6,354 nucleotides of DNA from Clostridiales bacterium (GTDB lineage: Bacteria; Bacillota; Clostridia; Oscillospirales; Acutalibacteraceae), in the NCBI GenBank assembly GCA_012516295.1, contig JAAYWU010000063.1, forward strand, positions 1 through 6,354, in the 5' to 3' direction. The notes under the pieces were generated by a model. That model saw only the letters and a program-made list of their open reading frames with translations, was not told the DNA's origin and did not search any database. The first letter of the stretch is position 1. Each line of letters opens with the position of its first letter. Of this stretch, positions 5,270 through 6,354 are shown piece after piece. The position numbers were made by a program, and so were the translations under genes.

Positions 5270-6354
5270 TCAGATATTTTGCAGGGTTTTGCAGATATAA
5301 TCGATAACATCTTCTGTTATATAACCATGCATAGGAAGACTGAATACTGTTTTGCAAAGCTTTTCGCTTACAGGCATGTCCCCTTCTTTATAACCGAGAG
5401 GCTCATATACCTTTTGCAGATGCAGCGGCTTCGGATAGTAAATGATGGAAGGAATCCCCGCCGCCTCCAGCGCCGCCATGATTTTGGTGCGCTGTTCCTC
5501 GCTTTCCGCTTTAAGAGTATAATATCCAAAGCTGGAAAAATATCCGTCCCGTACAACCGGAACCTGAAATTTATCCTTCAACTGGCTGGCATAGCGCTGT
5601 GCCGCCCAGTTGCGGTGCTCCGTTTCCGCATCAAACGCACGCAGCTTCGGGAGAAGGATCGCCGCCTGAAGGGTGTCCAGCCTCGCATTTAGGCCGATGC
5701 GCACGTTTTCATATTTAAAAGAGCCTTTGCCATGAACGCGGATGGATTTCAGCAAAGCCGCCTGCTCTTCATCGTCCGTAAAGACGGCTCCACCGTCGCC
5801 GTAGCAGCCCAGCGCTTTTGCCGGGAAGAAGCTCGTGGCGGAAAAATCGCCAAAGCTGCACGCCTTCTTGTCTTTAATCCGGCCGCCAAATCCCTGCGCG
5901 GCATCCTCAATCAGCGTCAGGCCGTATTTCTTACAGATCGGTTCAATTTCCGGAAAAGCCGCGGGCTGGCCAAACAAGTCCACCGCAATGACTGCCTTGG
6001 GTTTTAGTTTACCCTCTTTTACAACCCTTTCCACCTCTTTTTCAAGGCATTTCGGGTCCATATTGAAGGTATCCTCTTCCACGTCGCAAAATACGGGTGT
6101 TGCGCCTAAAAGGCTTACAACCTCCGCAGTAGCAAAAAAGGTAAAGGGCGGTACGAAAACCGCGTCCCCAGGGCCGATTCCCTTTGCCATCAGCGGCATA
6201 AGCAGAGAGTCCGTTCCGTTGCTGGTGCTGATGCAGTATTTCCGGCCGGTATATCTGCAAAGCTCTTGTTCAAGCTCCACCGTCTGCGGGCCGGAAATGA
6301 AGTGACAGCCGCTGAGCACTTCGGCAATTCCCTTATCGATATCCTCCTTTAAAT
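5270..6354 (-). CDS. wbpE: DegT/DnrJ/EryC1 aminotransferase, likely UDP-3-keto-GlcNAcA 3-aminotransferase (WbpE/WlbC-like), 5' end outside window
   Basis: A PLP-dependent sugar aminotransferase. In the WbpE/WlbC role it moves an amino group, normally from glutamate, to C3 of UDP-3-keto-GlcNAcA. The frame stays open to the right edge. The GTG at 6317-6319 is an internal Val: the codons beyond it read LKEDIDKGIAE, matching the helix that normally precedes the GxFISGP motif, so the true start is off-window, probably by about 15-20 codons. Counting from that Val as 1: HFISGPQ (6-12), STSNGTDSLL (31-40, PLP phosphate site), PPFTFFATAE (57-66), VDLFGQPA (113-120), IEDAAQGFG (137-145, Asp139 to the PLP ring nitrogen), SFFPAKALGCYGDGG (163-177, Lys168 forms the Schiff base), IGLNARLDTLQAAIL (208-222) and YYPKPLH (294-300). 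The LFGQ and RLDTLQAAIL segments are typical of the WbpE/WlbC group. It is the first visible gene of the operon; its N-acetyltransferase partner is not in view. The fold and chemistry are sure, the exact sugar is inferred. Confidence 0.92.
   Translation of the reverse strand, partial: LKEDIDKGIAEVLSGCHFISGPQTVELEQELCRYTGRKYCISTSNGTDSLLMPLMAKGIGPGDAVFVPPFTFFATAEVVSLLGATPVFCDVEEDTFNMDPKCLEKEVERVVKEGKLKPKAVIAVDLFGQPAAFPEIEPICKKYGLTLIEDAAQGFGGRIKDKKACSFGDFSATSFFPAKALGCYGDGGAVFTDDEEQAALLKSIRVHGKGSFKYENVRIGLNARLDTLQAAILLPKLRAFDAETEHRNWAAQRYASQLKDKFQVPVVRDGYFSSFGYYTLKAESEEQRTKIMAALEAAGIPSIIYYPKPLHLQKVYEPLGYKEGDMPVSEKLCKTVFSLPMHGYITEDVIDYICKTLQNI

Overview
The window is the distal end of a polysaccharide (cell-surface glycan) biosynthesis operon on the minus strand, meeting a DNA-repair gene that runs in the opposite direction. 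Ribosome-binding sites are strong AGGAG/AAGGAG types, genes are tightly packed, and base composition looks roughly balanced in G+C. The protein styles fit a Firmicute, probably a Clostridia/Oscillospiraceae-type gut or anaerobic bacterium. That assignment is an inference, because no taxonomic marker gene is present.

Layout. At the left edge (1-263, plus strand) is the C-terminal end of a family 4 (Fe-S type) uracil-DNA glycosylase. It is followed by a GC-rich hairpin with a T-run on both sides (265-296), which can terminate transcription from both directions. Everything else is on the minus strand, read right to left: a DegT/DnrJ/EryC1 aminotransferase of the WbpE/WlbC kind (5270 to beyond the right edge), a UDP-GlcNAc 6-dehydrogenase of the WbpA kind (3932-5251), a 118-bp gap with two inverted repeats, a Gfo/Idh/MocA sugar-nucleotide oxidoreductase of the WbpB/WlbA kind (2713-3813), a non-hydrolysing UDP-GlcNAc 2-epimerase family protein of the WbpI/WlbD/WecB kind (1621-2697), and a GT-B glycosyltransferase of family 4, WbuB-like (346-1584).

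How the genes work together. In the known Pseudomonas/Bordetella pathway, UDP-GlcNAc is oxidised at C6 (WbpA) and at C3 (WbpB), aminated at C3 (WbpE), N-acetylated (WbpD) and epimerised at C2 (WbpI) to give UDP-2,3-diacetamido-2,3-dideoxy-D-mannuronic acid. Four of these five steps are encoded here. The missing N-acetyltransferase is probably just past the right edge. The glycosyltransferase would then use this sugar, or another one, to build a surface polymer on a lipid carrier.

I see no CRISPR array, mobile element, tRNA/rRNA or unknown defence-like system. The most unusual element is the non-coding gap inside the operon (3814-3931). It holds a terminator-like hairpin and a second inverted repeat, and may split or tune expression of the pathway genes.
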